NCBI GenBank assembly: GCA_902784855.1
Contig: CACZWQ010000009.1
Location: forward strand, 1 to 34,458
DNA: 34,458 nt
Direction: 5' to 3'
From: an uncultured Ruminococcus sp.
GTDB taxonomy: Bacteria > Bacillota > Clostridia > Oscillospirales > Acutalibacteraceae
Part shown: positions 1 through 7,594 of the stretch, piece by piece
Layout of the letters: each line of letters opens with the position of its first letter
How positions within the stretch are numbered: position 1 is the first letter of the stretch
Notes under the pieces: model-generated
The model's input: only the letters and a program-made list of their open reading frames with translations
Databases searched by the model: none
Told to the model about the DNA's origin: nothing
Position numbers and translations under genes: made by a program

Positions 1-2
1 CC

Positions 3-749
3 GCGGAAAAAGGCTATGTCGGCAAGCCCTTTACCGTGAGCGGTGAGATCACCGAGAACGGCGCGCTCCTGAACGTCGGCGGCTCCGTGACCGTCACCTT
101 TAGCAGCGGCGGACCCGAAGCCGAGGGAGCGGTGAGCTATACCGTCCCCGTCGTGAACGGCAAGTACACCTGTGATGTTCCCGCGCTGACCAAGGACAAT
201 GAAAATATCTGGGCAGTATGGTCGGGCGACGGCGATTACCGCGACTTGATGGTGATGGAAAGGATCAACGTATACGCGATCTCGGTCGCGACCGTGTATG
301 TCTCCCTCGCCGAGGAAGATGTCAAGCAGTTCTACCACACGGGCGAGGAACTCAACGTCGCCAATCTGTATATTTGGATTTTCTGGATGGACGGCACCGA
401 GGAGGAGATACCCGTCACCCCGGATATGGTCAGCGGCTTCGACAGCAGCCGAGCGGCTGAGTTGATCCTCTCGGTTGCCTGCCCGTACCCGTATGACGAC
501 GAGATCACCTATGAGGTGTGGATCAAGGAAAGGGAGATCCTGATCGGAGATGCGAACGGCGACGGCAGGGTGGATGTCCGCGATGTGACCGCCATTCAGC
601 GCCACCTGGCAGCAATTGAATTGATAACGGAAGAACAGCTCGCCGCTGCCGATACCAACGGCGACGGCAGGGTCGATATCAACGACGCGACACATTTGCT
701 GATGTATCTGGCGGAGTATGATGTGGTACTGGGACAGCAGAAGGCATAA
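3..749 (+). CDS. Secreted Ig-like protein with C-terminal type I dockerin, 5' end missing
   Basis: The frame is open from the left edge, so this is the 3' part of a larger gene; a GTG at 36 is only an internal codon. The visible protein has an Ig/fibronectin-like beta segment, then a domain resembling bacterial Ig-like group 3 (features Y-hydrophobic-GEELNV, WMDGT and VSGFDSS, roughly codons 100-160). It ends in a dockerin pair: GDANGDGRVDVRDV with a following helix, then DTNGDGRVDINDA with a following helix. The D-x-N-x-D-G-x-x-D pattern of each is the calcium-binding loop. Type I dockerins bind cohesin modules on scaffoldin proteins, so this is probably an extracellular, cohesin-attached protein. 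The catalytic or binding module, if any, lies outside the window. A strong hairpin terminator follows. Confidence 0.85.
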   Translation, partial: AEKGYVGKPFTVSGEITENGALLNVGGSVTVTFSSGGPEAEGAVSYTVPVVNGKYTCDVPALTKDNENIWAVWSGDGDYRDLMVMERINVYAISVATVYVSLAEEDVKQFYHTGEELNVANLYIWIFWMDGTEEEIPVTPDMVSGFDSSRAAELILSVACPYPYDDEITYEVWIKEREILIGDANGDGRVDVRDVTAIQRHLAAIELITEEQLAAADTNGDGRVDINDATHLLMYLAEYDVVLGQQKA

Positions 750-791
750 GGCAGCCACAAAAAGTATCGCACAGCGCTGTCATATAAAATT

Positions 792-815
792 GCCCCCCGG
801 CTTTTGCCGGGGGGC
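792..815. terminator. Strong GC hairpin between convergent genes
   Basis: A perfect 10-bp stem (792-801 with 806-815) closes a TTTT loop. On the plus strand no T-run follows. On the minus strand the stem is followed by AATTTTATATG, so it fits best as the terminator of the minus-strand zinc-ribbon gene, while also separating it from the dockerin gene. Confidence 0.7.
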
Positions 816-836
816 GTCATGCTTTCAATCATTCGG

Positions 837-2111
837 TCAATATGACCCGTCGGTCTTTTTCAGCTCCTCAAAGTCAACGCCGAAGTTGACGGCGCTGCCC
901 TCCTGCGCGGCGTAGAGGTCGGGCTGCTTTTTGCTCCGGTAGACATGGTCCCAGCGCGTGGACGCCTCGACGACGCCCTTGCTGCCGCGGTAGGTGTTGA
1001 CCTCGCGCAGCATCTCCGACTGTCGGCTCGCGGCGCGGTCATGAGCGGAGGCGTTGCTTTGGAAGATTTGGTGCTGCACATCGGCGGTGTAGGCGTTGGC
1101 GTCGGCGATGATCTTCGAGCGGCGGTCAAAGGACGCGGACTGCGCCTGTGCGATATTGCCCACCGTCTGTCCCGCAAGGCGCATGGCGTCGGCGCGCGCT
1201 TCCTCCATCGCGGGCAGGGCGTCGAGCGTGCGGGAGATCTTCTGCAACTGAGCGAGAGCACTGTCAAATGCCGCCTCGGTCGCGATCAGGGTGAATTCAT
1301 ACGGCGTGTACCAGAAATGATCCTGCTGCTGCACATTGACTGTCTGCGGGATCATGCGCATGCCGAACATGCCGCCCGTCGGCACCATCTGCACGGTGGG
1401 CACGGTGGAAATGCGCATCATGCGGATGACGCGGGTCTCGGAATAGACCATGAGCGTTTGCCCGCTCGGCGAGGTGCCGCGGTAGGCTTTGCCCGCCCAA
1501 GAGGCGGAGACGTCCAAAAAGCCCTGTTGCAAAAACCTCTGCACCATCTGCTGCTGCATGGCGCGCTCGGTTTCATCGGGCTGCGCCTCGCTGATTACGG
1601 AGAGAGAGTAGAGCCCGCAGCTCTGTGCCAGCGCGTCGCAATAGGCGTTCGCGTCATGGGTGGATTTCAGGCGGAAAAACGTCGGCGTGCGCGTGACAGT
1701 CAGGTCTTCCAGACGATTTTGCAGCATGGCGGTCTGCGGGGTATAGTCGATGTGCTTGTAAAAGCTCTCGCCCGTATAGATGATCTCAGCCGAGTCGTCG
1801 GGCGCGCAGAAGGTGACCGTCATCACGAAGGGATTGCTGACCAAGTCGAAGCGGCTGCCGTCGAGGGAGCACGCGTAGCGCCAGTCGGCGGGGATATAGG
1901 TTTTCAGCAGCGGACGGTTGCGGATGACGCTCTCGTTCGGCACGGTCAGACAGTCGACGACGCCTCTGCCGGCGGCGGGCATCAGCACGGGAGACGGCTC
2001 TGTGCGCGGGTGCAGCCGGTAGCGTGTGCCGCACTGCGGACAGGTGACGATGCTGTCGGCGCTGCGGCTGATGGGGGAACGGCATTTGGGACAGGCGAGT
2101 GTTTGAGTCAT
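837..2111 (-). CDS. Zinc-ribbon protein of unknown function
   Basis: 424 aa, not recognised as a named family. The N-terminus carries a zinc ribbon: CPKC at about residues 7-10 and CPQC at about 24-27, the treble-clef/rubredoxin-like CxxC...CxxC arrangement. The middle is a mixed alpha/beta region without a motif I can name. Residues about 185-260 are rich in Gln and Met. The C-terminal third is helical and Ala/Gln-rich (probable coiled coil, about 285-370), followed by a segment with a TRWDHVYRSKKQPDLYAA motif near the end. There is no signal peptide or membrane segment, so a cytoplasmic location is likely. The start is supported by GGAGGTG eight bases or so upstream of ATG and by the extended -10 promoter at 2142-2150. 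It lies downstream of the ribosomal operon but is separated from it by a terminator. Confidence 0.75.
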   Translation of the reverse strand: MTQTLACPKCRSPISRSADSIVTCPQCGTRYRLHPRTEPSPVLMPAAGRGVVDCLTVPNESVIRNRPLLKTYIPADWRYACSLDGSRFDLVSNPFVMTVTFCAPDDSAEIIYTGESFYKHIDYTPQTAMLQNRLEDLTVTRTPTFFRLKSTHDANAYCDALAQSCGLYSLSVISEAQPDETERAMQQQMVQRFLQQGFLDVSASWAGKAYRGTSPSGQTLMVYSETRVIRMMRISTVPTVQMVPTGGMFGMRMIPQTVNVQQQDHFWYTPYEFTLIATEAAFDSALAQLQKISRTLDALPAMEEARADAMRLAGQTVGNIAQAQSASFDRRSKIIADANAYTADVQHQIFQSNASAHDRAASRQSEMLREVNTYRGSKGVVEASTRWDHVYRSKKQPDLYAAQEGSAVNFGVDFEELKKTDGSY

Positions 2112-2141
2112 AGCGGCACCTCCGATGGTTGTATTATCATT

Positions 2142-2150
2142 ATTATATCA
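2142..2150 (-). promoter_or_regulatory. Extended -10 promoter for the zinc-ribbon gene
   Basis: On the minus strand TGATATAAT matches the extended -10 form TGnTATAAT. No good -35 is visible 17 bases upstream, where the T-run of the khpA terminator lies. It is about 31 bases from the gene's start codon. Confidence 0.5.
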
Positions 2151-2161
2151 TAAATAACGCA

Positions 2162-2199
2162 AAAGAAAAGAGGCTGACGCCAAAAAACGGCGTCAGCCT
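2162..2199 (-). terminator. Intrinsic terminator of the ylxM-ffh-rpsP-khpA operon
   Basis: An 11-bp perfect stem (2171-2181 with 2189-2199) with a 7-nt loop is followed on the minus strand by CTTTTCTTTT. It ends the minus-strand operon directly after khpA. Confidence 0.85.
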
Positions 2200-2210
2200 T
2201 CTAATTCGGT

Positions 2211-2444
2211 TCAGTCGATCTCGACAACGACTTTTTCGTTGCTGCGGACGGCGGCGGTGCGGGCGATGGTGCGGATCGCCTTGGCAATCCTGCCCTTTTT
2301 GCCGATGATCCTGCCCATGTCGGGCTCCGCGACGTGGATGTGATAGGTCACGGTGCCGTCCTCGGCGGGCTCGTCTTTGTCGACGCGCACCGCGTCGGGC
2401 TCGTCAACGAGACCGCGGGCGATGATCGCAAGTAATTCCTGCAT
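2211..2444 (-). CDS. khpA: KhpA-type KH-domain RNA-binding protein
   Basis: 77 aa, the usual size for the small KH protein (YlqC/KhpA) encoded after rpsP in Firmicutes. One KH domain fills the protein; the GRIIGKKGRIAKAIR segment (about residues 44-58) contains the conserved GxxG loop that grips single-stranded RNA. In other Gram-positives KhpA pairs with KhpB (EloR/Jag) and binds many RNAs, affecting cell elongation and division; that role is family knowledge. A strong GGAGGAG precedes ATG by six bases. It is 16 bp after rpsP and is the last gene of the operon. Confidence 0.93.
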   Translation of the reverse strand: MQELLAIIARGLVDEPDAVRVDKDEPAEDGTVTYHIHVAEPDMGRIIGKKGRIAKAIRTIARTAAVRSNEKVVVEID

Positions 2445-2460
2445 GTCGTCTCCTCCGCGA

Positions 2461-2706
2461 TTATTCGATGACGCCGTTCTTCTTGAGCAGCGCCTTTACG
2501 GTATCGGTGGGCTGTGCGCCGTTGGCGATCCACTTCTTGACTGCCTCGGCGTCGACCTTGAACTCGCTGGGGTTTTTGAGGATATCGTAGGTGCCGACTT
2601 CCTCGATGAATCTGCCGTTGCGGGGATATCTGGAATCCGCCACGATCACTCTGTAGTAGGGAGCCTTCTTGGAGCCCATTCTTCTCAGTCTGATTTTTAC
2701 TGCCAT
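2461..2706 (-). CDS. rpsP: 30S ribosomal protein S16
   Basis: 81 aa, full length for bacterial S16. The N-terminus [19 protein letters not shown] and the following [20 protein letters not shown] are the family signature. S16 is a primary-assembly protein that stabilises the 5' domain of 16S rRNA. GAGGTG precedes the ATG at normal spacing. It sits 63 bp downstream of ffh and upstream of khpA, which is the usual Firmicutes order. Confidence 0.98.
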   Translation of the reverse strand: MAVKIRLRRMGSKKAPYYRVIVADSRYPRNGRFIEEVGTYDILKNPSEFKVDAEAVKKWIANGAQPTDTVKALLKKNGVIE

Positions 2707-2769
2707 AATTTACACCTCTATAAAAAATTTGATATATGATTCACCAATTGCCTTGGATGAATGACTCGT

Positions 2770-4161
2770 TTAGAACGGCATGCCGTTGCCGCCCATGCCT
2801 CCCATGCCGTCAAAGGGCGCGCCGCCCAGGCCGGGGAGCATCATTTTCTTTTTTCGCTTGCCTTTTTTGCCGCCCTTGTTGAGCTGCTTGATCATTTTCT
2901 GCATCTGGTCAAGCTGCTTGATCAGGCGGTTGACCTCCTCGACGCTTCTGCCCGAGCCCGCCGCGATCCTGCGCTTGCGGGACGGATTGAGCAGCGAGGG
3001 GTTTTCGCGCTCGGCGGGGGTCATCGAGCGGATGATCGCCTGCAGCCAGTCGATCTGACGGTCGTTGATGTCGACGTCGTCGAGCTGCTTGCCCACGCCG
3101 GGGAGCTTGGAGAGGATGCCCTTGAGCGGACCCATCTTTTTGATCTGGTCAAACTGGCCGAGCAGGTCGTTGAAGTCAAAGCGGTTCGCCATGATCTTCT
3201 CCGCCATCTTCTCGGCTTCCTTCTGGTCGAGCTTGTTCTGCGCGTCCTCAATCAGCGTCAGCACGTCGCCCATGCCGAGGATACGGCTCGCCATGCGGTC
3301 GGGGTGGAAGGTCTCGAGATCCTCGAGCTTTTCGCCCGTGCCCGCGAATTTGATGGGCTTGCCCGTGACCGCCTTGACCGACAGCGCCGCGCCGCCGCGG
3401 GTATCGCCGTCGAGCTTGGTGAGGATGACGCCCGTCACCTCCAGCAGCTCGTTGAAGCTCTTGGCGACGTTGACCGCGTCCTGACCGGTCATGGAGTCGA
3501 TGACGAGCAGGATCTCATCCGGCTCGACCTCCGACTTGATGTTTTCCAGCTCCTTCATCAGCTTTTCGTCGATGTGCAGACGGCCCGCCGTATCGAGGAT
3601 GACCACGTCGTTGCCGTAGTCCTTGGCGTGCCTGACCGCCTTCTTGGCGATCTTGACGGGGTTCTCGTTGCCCATCTCAAAGACCGGCACGCCCGCCTTT
3701 TCGCCGACGACCTTCAACTGGTCGATCGCCGCGGGACGGTAGACGTCGCAGGCGACGAGCAGGGGACGGCGGTTTTGCTGTTCTTTGAGCATTTTGGCAA
3801 GCTTTGCCGAGTGGGTCGTCTTACCGGAGCCCTGCAAGCCGCACATCATGATGACGGTCGGGGGCTTTGAGGCGAATTCCAAGCGCGCGTTCTCGCCGCC
3901 CATGAGGGCGGTAAGCTCCTCGTTGACGATCTTGATGACCATCTGAGCGGGGGTCAGGCTCTCCATGACGTCCTGACCGACGGCGCGTTCGGTCACCTTG
4001 TTGGTAAAATCCTTGGCAACCTTGTAGTTGACGTCCGCTTCCAGCAGGGCGAGGCGCACCTCGCGCATTGCTTCCTTGACGTCCGCTTCACTGAGCTTGC
4101 CCTTGTTTTTCAGCCTTTTAAACGCTCTGCTGAGCTTGTCGGAAAGTCCTTCAAAAGCCAT
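2770..4161 (-). CDS. ffh: Signal recognition particle protein Ffh (SRP54 GTPase)
   Basis: 463 aa, full length. The order is an N helical bundle (residues 1-90), a G domain with the P-loop GLQGSGKTT at 108-116, DTAGRLH and [10 protein letters not shown], then the M domain from about 300. The M domain holds the SGRSVEEVN 4.5S-RNA-binding element and a Met/Gly-rich C-terminus ([10 protein letters not shown] to [12 protein letters not shown]) that binds hydrophobic signal sequences. Ffh binds 4.5S RNA and delivers ribosome-nascent chain complexes to FtsY and SecYEG at the membrane. The start follows AAGAGG at suitable spacing and lies 9 bp after the ylxM stop, so the two are co-transcribed. Confidence 0.98.
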   Translation of the reverse strand: MAFEGLSDKLSRAFKRLKNKGKLSEADVKEAMREVRLALLEADVNYKVAKDFTNKVTERAVGQDVMESLTPAQMVIKIVNEELTALMGGENARLEFASKPPTVIMMCGLQGSGKTTHSAKLAKMLKEQQNRRPLLVACDVYRPAAIDQLKVVGEKAGVPVFEMGNENPVKIAKKAVRHAKDYGNDVVILDTAGRLHIDEKLMKELENIKSEVEPDEILLVIDSMTGQDAVNVAKSFNELLEVTGVILTKLDGDTRGGAALSVKAVTGKPIKFAGTGEKLEDLETFHPDRMASRILGMGDVLTLIEDAQNKLDQKEAEKMAEKIMANRFDFNDLLGQFDQIKKMGPLKGILSKLPGVGKQLDDVDINDRQIDWLQAIIRSMTPAERENPSLLNPSRKRRIAAGSGRSVEEVNRLIKQLDQMQKMIKQLNKGGKKGKRKKKMMLPGLGGAPFDGMGGMGGNGMPF

Positions 4162-4170
4162 AAAAACCTC

Positions 4171-4521
4171 TTATTCTTTCAGTCCGCCCGCCAATTCGAC
4201 GATTTGCCCGGCAAGGGCGGCGGTGTGGTTGTCGGATGCTAGCTCCGCGATCTGCCCGGCGAGGGCGGCGATTTGGTCGAGACCGTCCTCCACCTCGCGG
4301 AACCGGCGGCGCAGTCCCAGCTTTTCCTCAAATGAGAAGAGCTGCGCCTCGCCGCGCTTGACGCTGTCGCGCACGCCCTGACGGGTGATGCCGCACTGCT
4401 GCGCCACCTCGGCGAGCGACAGGTCGTCGTTGTAATACAGGTCGATCGTCTGCCGCACGCCCGGCTTGAGCAGCTCGCCGTAGAAGTCGAGCAGCAGCGA
4501 GACCTCGATGTTCTTTTCCAT
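4171..4521 (-). CDS. ylxM: YlxM-family helix-turn-helix protein, SRP operon partner
   Basis: 116 aa from the ATG at 4521, which has AAGGAG eight or so bases upstream; an in-frame ATG at 4542 lacks such a site. The N-terminal half is a sigma-70 region 4-like HTH: LYYNDDLSLAEVAQQ followed by GITRQGVRDSVKRGE. This is the YlxM/p13 family, whose gene precedes ffh across Firmicutes and whose product has been linked to SRP function in streptococci. The C-terminal tail has a near-exact 16-residue tandem duplication, AALAGQI(A/V)ELA, encoded by two 22-bp segments matching at 20 positions (4201-4222 and 4249-4270). The tail is probably helical. Confidence 0.92.
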   Translation of the reverse strand: MEKNIEVSLLLDFYGELLKPGVRQTIDLYYNDDLSLAEVAQQCGITRQGVRDSVKRGEAQLFSFEEKLGLRRRFREVEDGLDQIAALAGQIAELASDNHTAALAGQIVELAGGLKE

Positions 4522-4559
4522 GTCACAGCTCCTTCGGGTCACAGCCCTCGTTTATTGGG

Positions 4560-4588
4560 AAGGTGTAAAGAAAAAAGCTGTACACCTT
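4560..4588 (-). promoter_or_regulatory. Hairpin at the extreme 5' end of the ylxM-ffh transcript
   Basis: Arms AAGGTGTA (4560-4567) and TACACCTT (4581-4588) are perfectly complementary, with a 13-nt loop containing an A-run on the plus strand. The predicted transcription start (about 4586) is at the edge of the upstream arm, so nearly the whole hairpin would lie in the 5' leader. It could stabilise the mRNA or be an operator; the function is unknown. Confidence 0.4.
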
Positions 4589-4592
4589 GGGT

Positions 4593-4621
4593 ATTATAAT
4601 ACATGCCGCGGGATTTGTCAA
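4593..4621 (-). promoter_or_regulatory. Consensus sigma-A promoter for ylxM-ffh-rpsP-khpA
   Basis: On the minus strand, TTGACA (4621-4616), a 17-nt spacer and TATAAT (4598-4593) match the consensus exactly. It is 72 bp from the ylxM start and reads straight into the SRP operon. Confidence 0.92.
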
Positions 4622-4750
4622 GGGTTTTGCCGGATAAAAATCAAAAGCGGCGGTTTATTTGCTCTGTGCGCCTTTTACGTCAGTTAAGGGGTATTGTGCC
4701 CGACAACAAGCACAAAGAAACATAAAAATATCACCCTCGGATTGTATAAC

Positions 4751-4775
4751 TCTACAAAAATGTAGAAAATCTACA
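4751..4775. promoter_or_regulatory. TCTACA/TGTAGA repeat cluster upstream of phoH (possible operator)
   Basis: TCTACA (4751-4756), its inverse TGTAGA (4761-4766) and TCTACA again (4770-4775) lie about 40 bp upstream of the phoH -10. The first two form a 6-bp inverted repeat around AAAA; the two direct copies are 19 bp apart. A regulator site is possible; no protein can be assigned. The rest of the 4522-4854 divergent intergenic region is A/T-rich with no coding potential. Confidence 0.35.
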
Positions 4776-4812
4776 ATTTTTATAAAAAACACAGGAAATT
4801 ATGGTTCAAATA

Positions 4813-4821
4813 TGCTATAAT
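4813..4821 (+). promoter_or_regulatory. Extended -10 promoter for phoH
   Basis: TGCTATAAT is a perfect extended -10. The -35 position (AGGAAA at 4793-4798) is poor, which is typical of extended -10 promoters. It lies about 25 bp upstream of the Shine-Dalgarno GAGGAG at 4840-4845. Confidence 0.65.
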
Positions 4822-4881
4822 TAATCTGTATCATTATTTGAGGAGACCTGTACTACGGAACAAATCATCAATATCGACAGA

Positions 4882-5814
4882 ATGGAAAACGCGGTCGCGC
4901 TGTTCGGCAGCTTCGACAGCAACATCAAGCTTATCGAGCACGCCTTCGGCGTTCGGATCACCTGCCGCGGAAGCGAGCTGAAGGTAGAGGGCGAGGCGGA
5001 GCAAGCCGCCAAGGCGACCACCGTCATCGAGAGCCTTTTGCAGTTTTTGAGCCGCGGCGAGGCGCTGAGCGAACAGAACGTGCGCTACTGCATCGCGCTG
5101 GTCAACGCCGGCAGCGAGGAGAAGATCGAGCAGCTCGCGGGCGACTGCATCTGCATCACCTCCAAGGGCAAGCCCATCAAGCCCAAGACCATCGGTCAAA
5201 AGCGCTATTGCAGCCTGATCGCCCAAAACACCATCACCGTCGGCGTGGGACCCGCAGGCACGGGCAAGACCTATCTCGCGGTGGCGATGGCGGTCACGGC
5301 GTTCCGCAGCAAGCAGGTCAACCGCATCATCCTCACGCGCCCTGCGGTAGAGGCGGGCGAAAAGCTGGGCTTTCTGCCGGGCGACCTGCAAAGCAAGGTC
5401 GACCCCTATCTGCGTCCGCTTTACGACGCGCTCTTCGATATGCTGGGCGCCGAGACCTATCAGAAATACGTCGAGCGCGGCAACATCGAGGTCGCGCCGC
5501 TCGCCTATATGCGCGGACGCACCCTTGACGACAGCTTCATCATTCTCGACGAGGCGCAGAACACCACGCGCGAGCAGATGAAAATGTTCCTCACGCGGCT
5601 GGGCTTCAACTCCAAGATGGTCATCACGGGCGATATCACCCAGATCGACCTGCCGAACGGCGCCAAGAGCGGCTTGAAGGACTGCATCCGCATCCTCAAA
5701 AATATCGACGGCATCGGGCACTGTACCTTTGACGAAAAGGACGTGGTGCGTCATCGTCTGGTGCAGGACATCATCAAGGCTTACGCCAAGCTCGACGCCA
5801 ATCCAAAGCGTTAA
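4882..5814 (+). CDS. phoH: PhoH-family P-loop ATPase
   Basis: 310 aa from the first in-frame ATG. A small N-terminal KH-like region (MENAVALFGSFDSNIKLIE onward) is followed by the PhoH ATPase core: Walker A GPAGTGKT at 123-130, RPAVEAGEKLGFLPG, Walker B FIILDEAQNTT, and the sensor VITGDITQIDLP. PhoH proteins are ATP-dependent RNA-linked enzymes, often next to ybeY as here; the exact role is not settled. The start is odd. The ATG at 4882 has no Shine-Dalgarno. The strong GAGGAG at 4840-4845 points to 4855, where the in-frame codon is ACG (giving a 9-residue extension, EQIINIDR after the initiator). No ATG, GTG or TTG exists in frame between the upstream stop (4822) and 4882. Confidence 0.95.
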   Translation: MENAVALFGSFDSNIKLIEHAFGVRITCRGSELKVEGEAEQAAKATTVIESLLQFLSRGEALSEQNVRYCIALVNAGSEEKIEQLAGDCICITSKGKPIKPKTIGQKRYCSLIAQNTITVGVGPAGTGKTYLAVAMAVTAFRSKQVNRIILTRPAVEAGEKLGFLPGDLQSKVDPYLRPLYDALFDMLGAETYQKYVERGNIEVAPLAYMRGRTLDDSFIILDEAQNTTREQMKMFLTRLGFNSKMVITGDITQIDLPNGAKSGLKDCIRILKNIDGIGHCTFDEKDVVRHRLVQDIIKAYAKLDANPKR

Positions 5815-5867
5815 CGGTTCAATTGACATAGTTCATTCATGCATTCTAACGAGAAAAGGGTGGTAAC

Positions 5868-6371
5868 ATGGCAGACAAAATCAGAGTAGTCATTACAAAC
5901 AAGCAAAAGACCGTCAAGATCCCCACGGGTATCCGCATGCTGGTGCGCCGCTGCTGCAACGCGGTTTTGCAGCTGGAAAAATTCCAGGGACCTGCCGAGA
6001 TCAGCGTCACCTTCACCGACAATGTCGGCATCCGCGAGCTGAACAAGCAGTACCGCGACAAGGATATCGAGACTGACGTGCTGTCCTTCCCGATGGGGGA
6101 AAACGGCGTCTATGACATCGATATGGAAACCGGCGCGAAGATTCTCGGCGACGTGGTCATCTCCGTGGAAAAGGCGCGCGATCAGGCGGCGCTGTACGGT
6201 CACAGCTTTCAGCGCGAGATCGGCTATCTGACGGCGCACAGCGTACTCCACCTTCTGGGCTACGACCACATGGAAAAGCTTGAAAAGGTCAGAATGCGTG
6301 AAAAAGAGGAGCTGGTGATGGAGCAGCTCGGCCTGCCCGCCTCCTCCAGCTACATCGTAGACAAGATTTAA
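5868..6371 (+). CDS. ybeY: Endoribonuclease YbeY, 16S rRNA 3'-end maturation
   Basis: 167 aa, typical length. The zinc-binding signature HSVLHLLGYDH (HxxxHxxxxxH) lies near residue 125, supplying three His ligands of the metal-dependent RNase. The preceding TDVLSFPMGE is also conserved. YbeY takes part in 16S rRNA 3' processing and late ribosome quality control, and in several bacteria it works with Era, encoded next. AAGGGTGG lies upstream of the ATG. The gene starts 53 bp after phoH and is probably in the same transcript. Confidence 0.97.
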   Translation: MADKIRVVITNKQKTVKIPTGIRMLVRRCCNAVLQLEKFQGPAEISVTFTDNVGIRELNKQYRDKDIETDVLSFPMGENGVYDIDMETGAKILGDVVISVEKARDQAALYGHSFQREIGYLTAHSVLHLLGYDHMEKLEKVRMREKEELVMEQLGLPASSSYIVDKI

Positions 6372-6384
6372 ATACAATTCAAAC

Positions 6385-6411
6385 AAGGGGACGGTAAAAC
6401 GCCCCCTTTTT
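6385..6411 (+). terminator. Hairpin with T-run between ybeY and era
   Basis: A 9-bp stem with one mismatch (6385-6393 with 6400-6408) is followed by TTTTT. It fits a weak or partial terminator that would lower era expression relative to phoH-ybeY; the era ribosome site follows immediately. Confidence 0.5.
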
Positions 6412-6425
6412 AAAGGTGAAACGAC

Positions 6426-7334
6426 ATGAACCAAAATGACAGATCCGCGTTCATCGCCATCGTCGGCAGACCGAACGTCGGAAAAAGCTCCATCCTCAAC
6501 CGCCTGCTGGGACAGAAGATCGCGATCGTCTCCTCCAAGCCCCAGACCACGCGCAACCGGATCACGGGCGTGCTGACCGAGGGCGAGGTGCAGCTCGTGT
6601 TTTTCGACACGCCCGGCATGCACAAGCCCAAGAACACCCTCGGCAAGTACATGGTGCGCTCCGTCAACGAGAGCGTCGGCGGCGTCGACTGCTGTCTGCT
6701 CGTCGTCGAAGCCGACCGCGAGGCGGGCAAGACCGAGCAGGATCTGATCGACAAATTCAAGGCGCTGCACATGCCCGCGATCCTCGCCATCAACAAGATC
6801 GACATGATAAAGGAAAAGGAAGTGCTGATGAAGCAGATCCTCTCCTACGCGCAGCTGTATGACTTCGAGGCGATCGTCCCCGTCAGCGCGCGTGACGGCA
6901 ACGGCATGAACGAGCTGCTGGAGGAGCTGAAAAAGCAGGCGTGCGAGGGCGGACATTTCTTTGACGACGACACCCTCACCGACCAGCCGGAGCGCGTGAT
7001 CGCGGCGGAGATCATCCGCGAAAAGATCCTGCGCCTCACGGACAAGGAGATCCCCCACGGCACGGCGGTGTTGATCGAGCGGATGAAGACCCGCGACAAC
7101 GGCATCCTCGACATCGAGGCGACCGTTTTCTGCGAGCGCGAGACGCACAAGCGCATCCTCATCGGCAAAAACGGCGAGATGCTTAAACGGATCAGCACCC
7201 TTGCGCGGCAGGACATCGAGCGCTTCTTTGACTGCAAGGTCTATTTGCAGACATGGATCAAGGTCAAGGAGGACTGGCGCAACCGCGCCCAGCTCGTCCA
7301 GAACTTCGGCTACAACGAAAAGGATTTCGACTGA
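6426..7334 (+). CDS. era: GTPase Era, 30S assembly factor
   Basis: 302 aa, full length. The N-terminal GTPase has GRPNVGKS (14-21, P-loop), FFDTPGMHKPKNTLG (G3) and INKID (G4). The C-terminal KH domain from about 200 includes ILIGKNGEMLKRI with the GxxG loop that binds the 3' end of 16S rRNA. Era couples GTP hydrolysis to small-subunit maturation and acts with YbeY, the preceding gene. AAAGGTG stands upstream of the ATG. A diacylglycerol kinase or cytidine deaminase gene often found between ybeY and era in Firmicutes is not present here. Confidence 0.98.
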   Translation: MNQNDRSAFIAIVGRPNVGKSSILNRLLGQKIAIVSSKPQTTRNRITGVLTEGEVQLVFFDTPGMHKPKNTLGKYMVRSVNESVGGVDCCLLVVEADREAGKTEQDLIDKFKALHMPAILAINKIDMIKEKEVLMKQILSYAQLYDFEAIVPVSARDGNGMNELLEELKKQACEGGHFFDDDTLTDQPERVIAAEIIREKILRLTDKEIPHGTAVLIERMKTRDNGILDIEATVFCERETHKRILIGKNGEMLKRISTLARQDIERFFDCKVYLQTWIKVKEDWRNRAQLVQNFGYNEKDFD

Positions 7335-7417
7335 CCGCGCCGCAAAAGACACGTAACAGTTATTTCCAATCATAATCTCCGTTTGTCCCGCAACACTATC
7401 CCGTGGAGGTGTTGCAC

Positions 7418-7594
7418 ATGGACGAACTCAACCACTGGTGGCTGTTCCTAAACTCGGGCAGCGTGCTGGATTACCTCGCCTACCGGCGGGAAAAGGAGTC
7501 AATGCGGCGGCGCGCCGACGCCGACCGCGAAGATCGACAGAACGATGAAATTTCGGACAGAGGGATTGATCATCCGCGAACAGAATATCGGTGA
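7418..7594 (+). CDS. yqzL: YqzL-family small protein upstream of recO
   Basis: 58 aa from the ATG at 7418, which has GGAGGT seven bases upstream. The N-terminus (MDELNHWWLFLNSGSVLDYL then AYRR) matches the YqzL pattern of a Trp/Phe-rich start followed by a G-S-x-x-x-Y-L segment. Its place between era and recO is where yqzL lies in Bacillus and Clostridia. The function is unknown. The charged C-terminal half is longer than in typical YqzL (about 45-50 aa) and overlaps recO by 50 bp in another frame; the tail may be a by-product of that overlap. The overlap suggests translational coupling, since recO has no clear ribosome site of its own. Confidence 0.8.
   Translation: MDELNHWWLFLNSGSVLDYLAYRREKESMRRRADADREDRQNDEISDRGIDHPRTEYR

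Noticed and set aside
945..2153. Plus-strand open frame opposite the zinc-ribbon gene
   Set aside because: Arg/Gly/His/Ala-rich antisense product; the minus strand has CxxC motifs, a ribosome site and a promoter.
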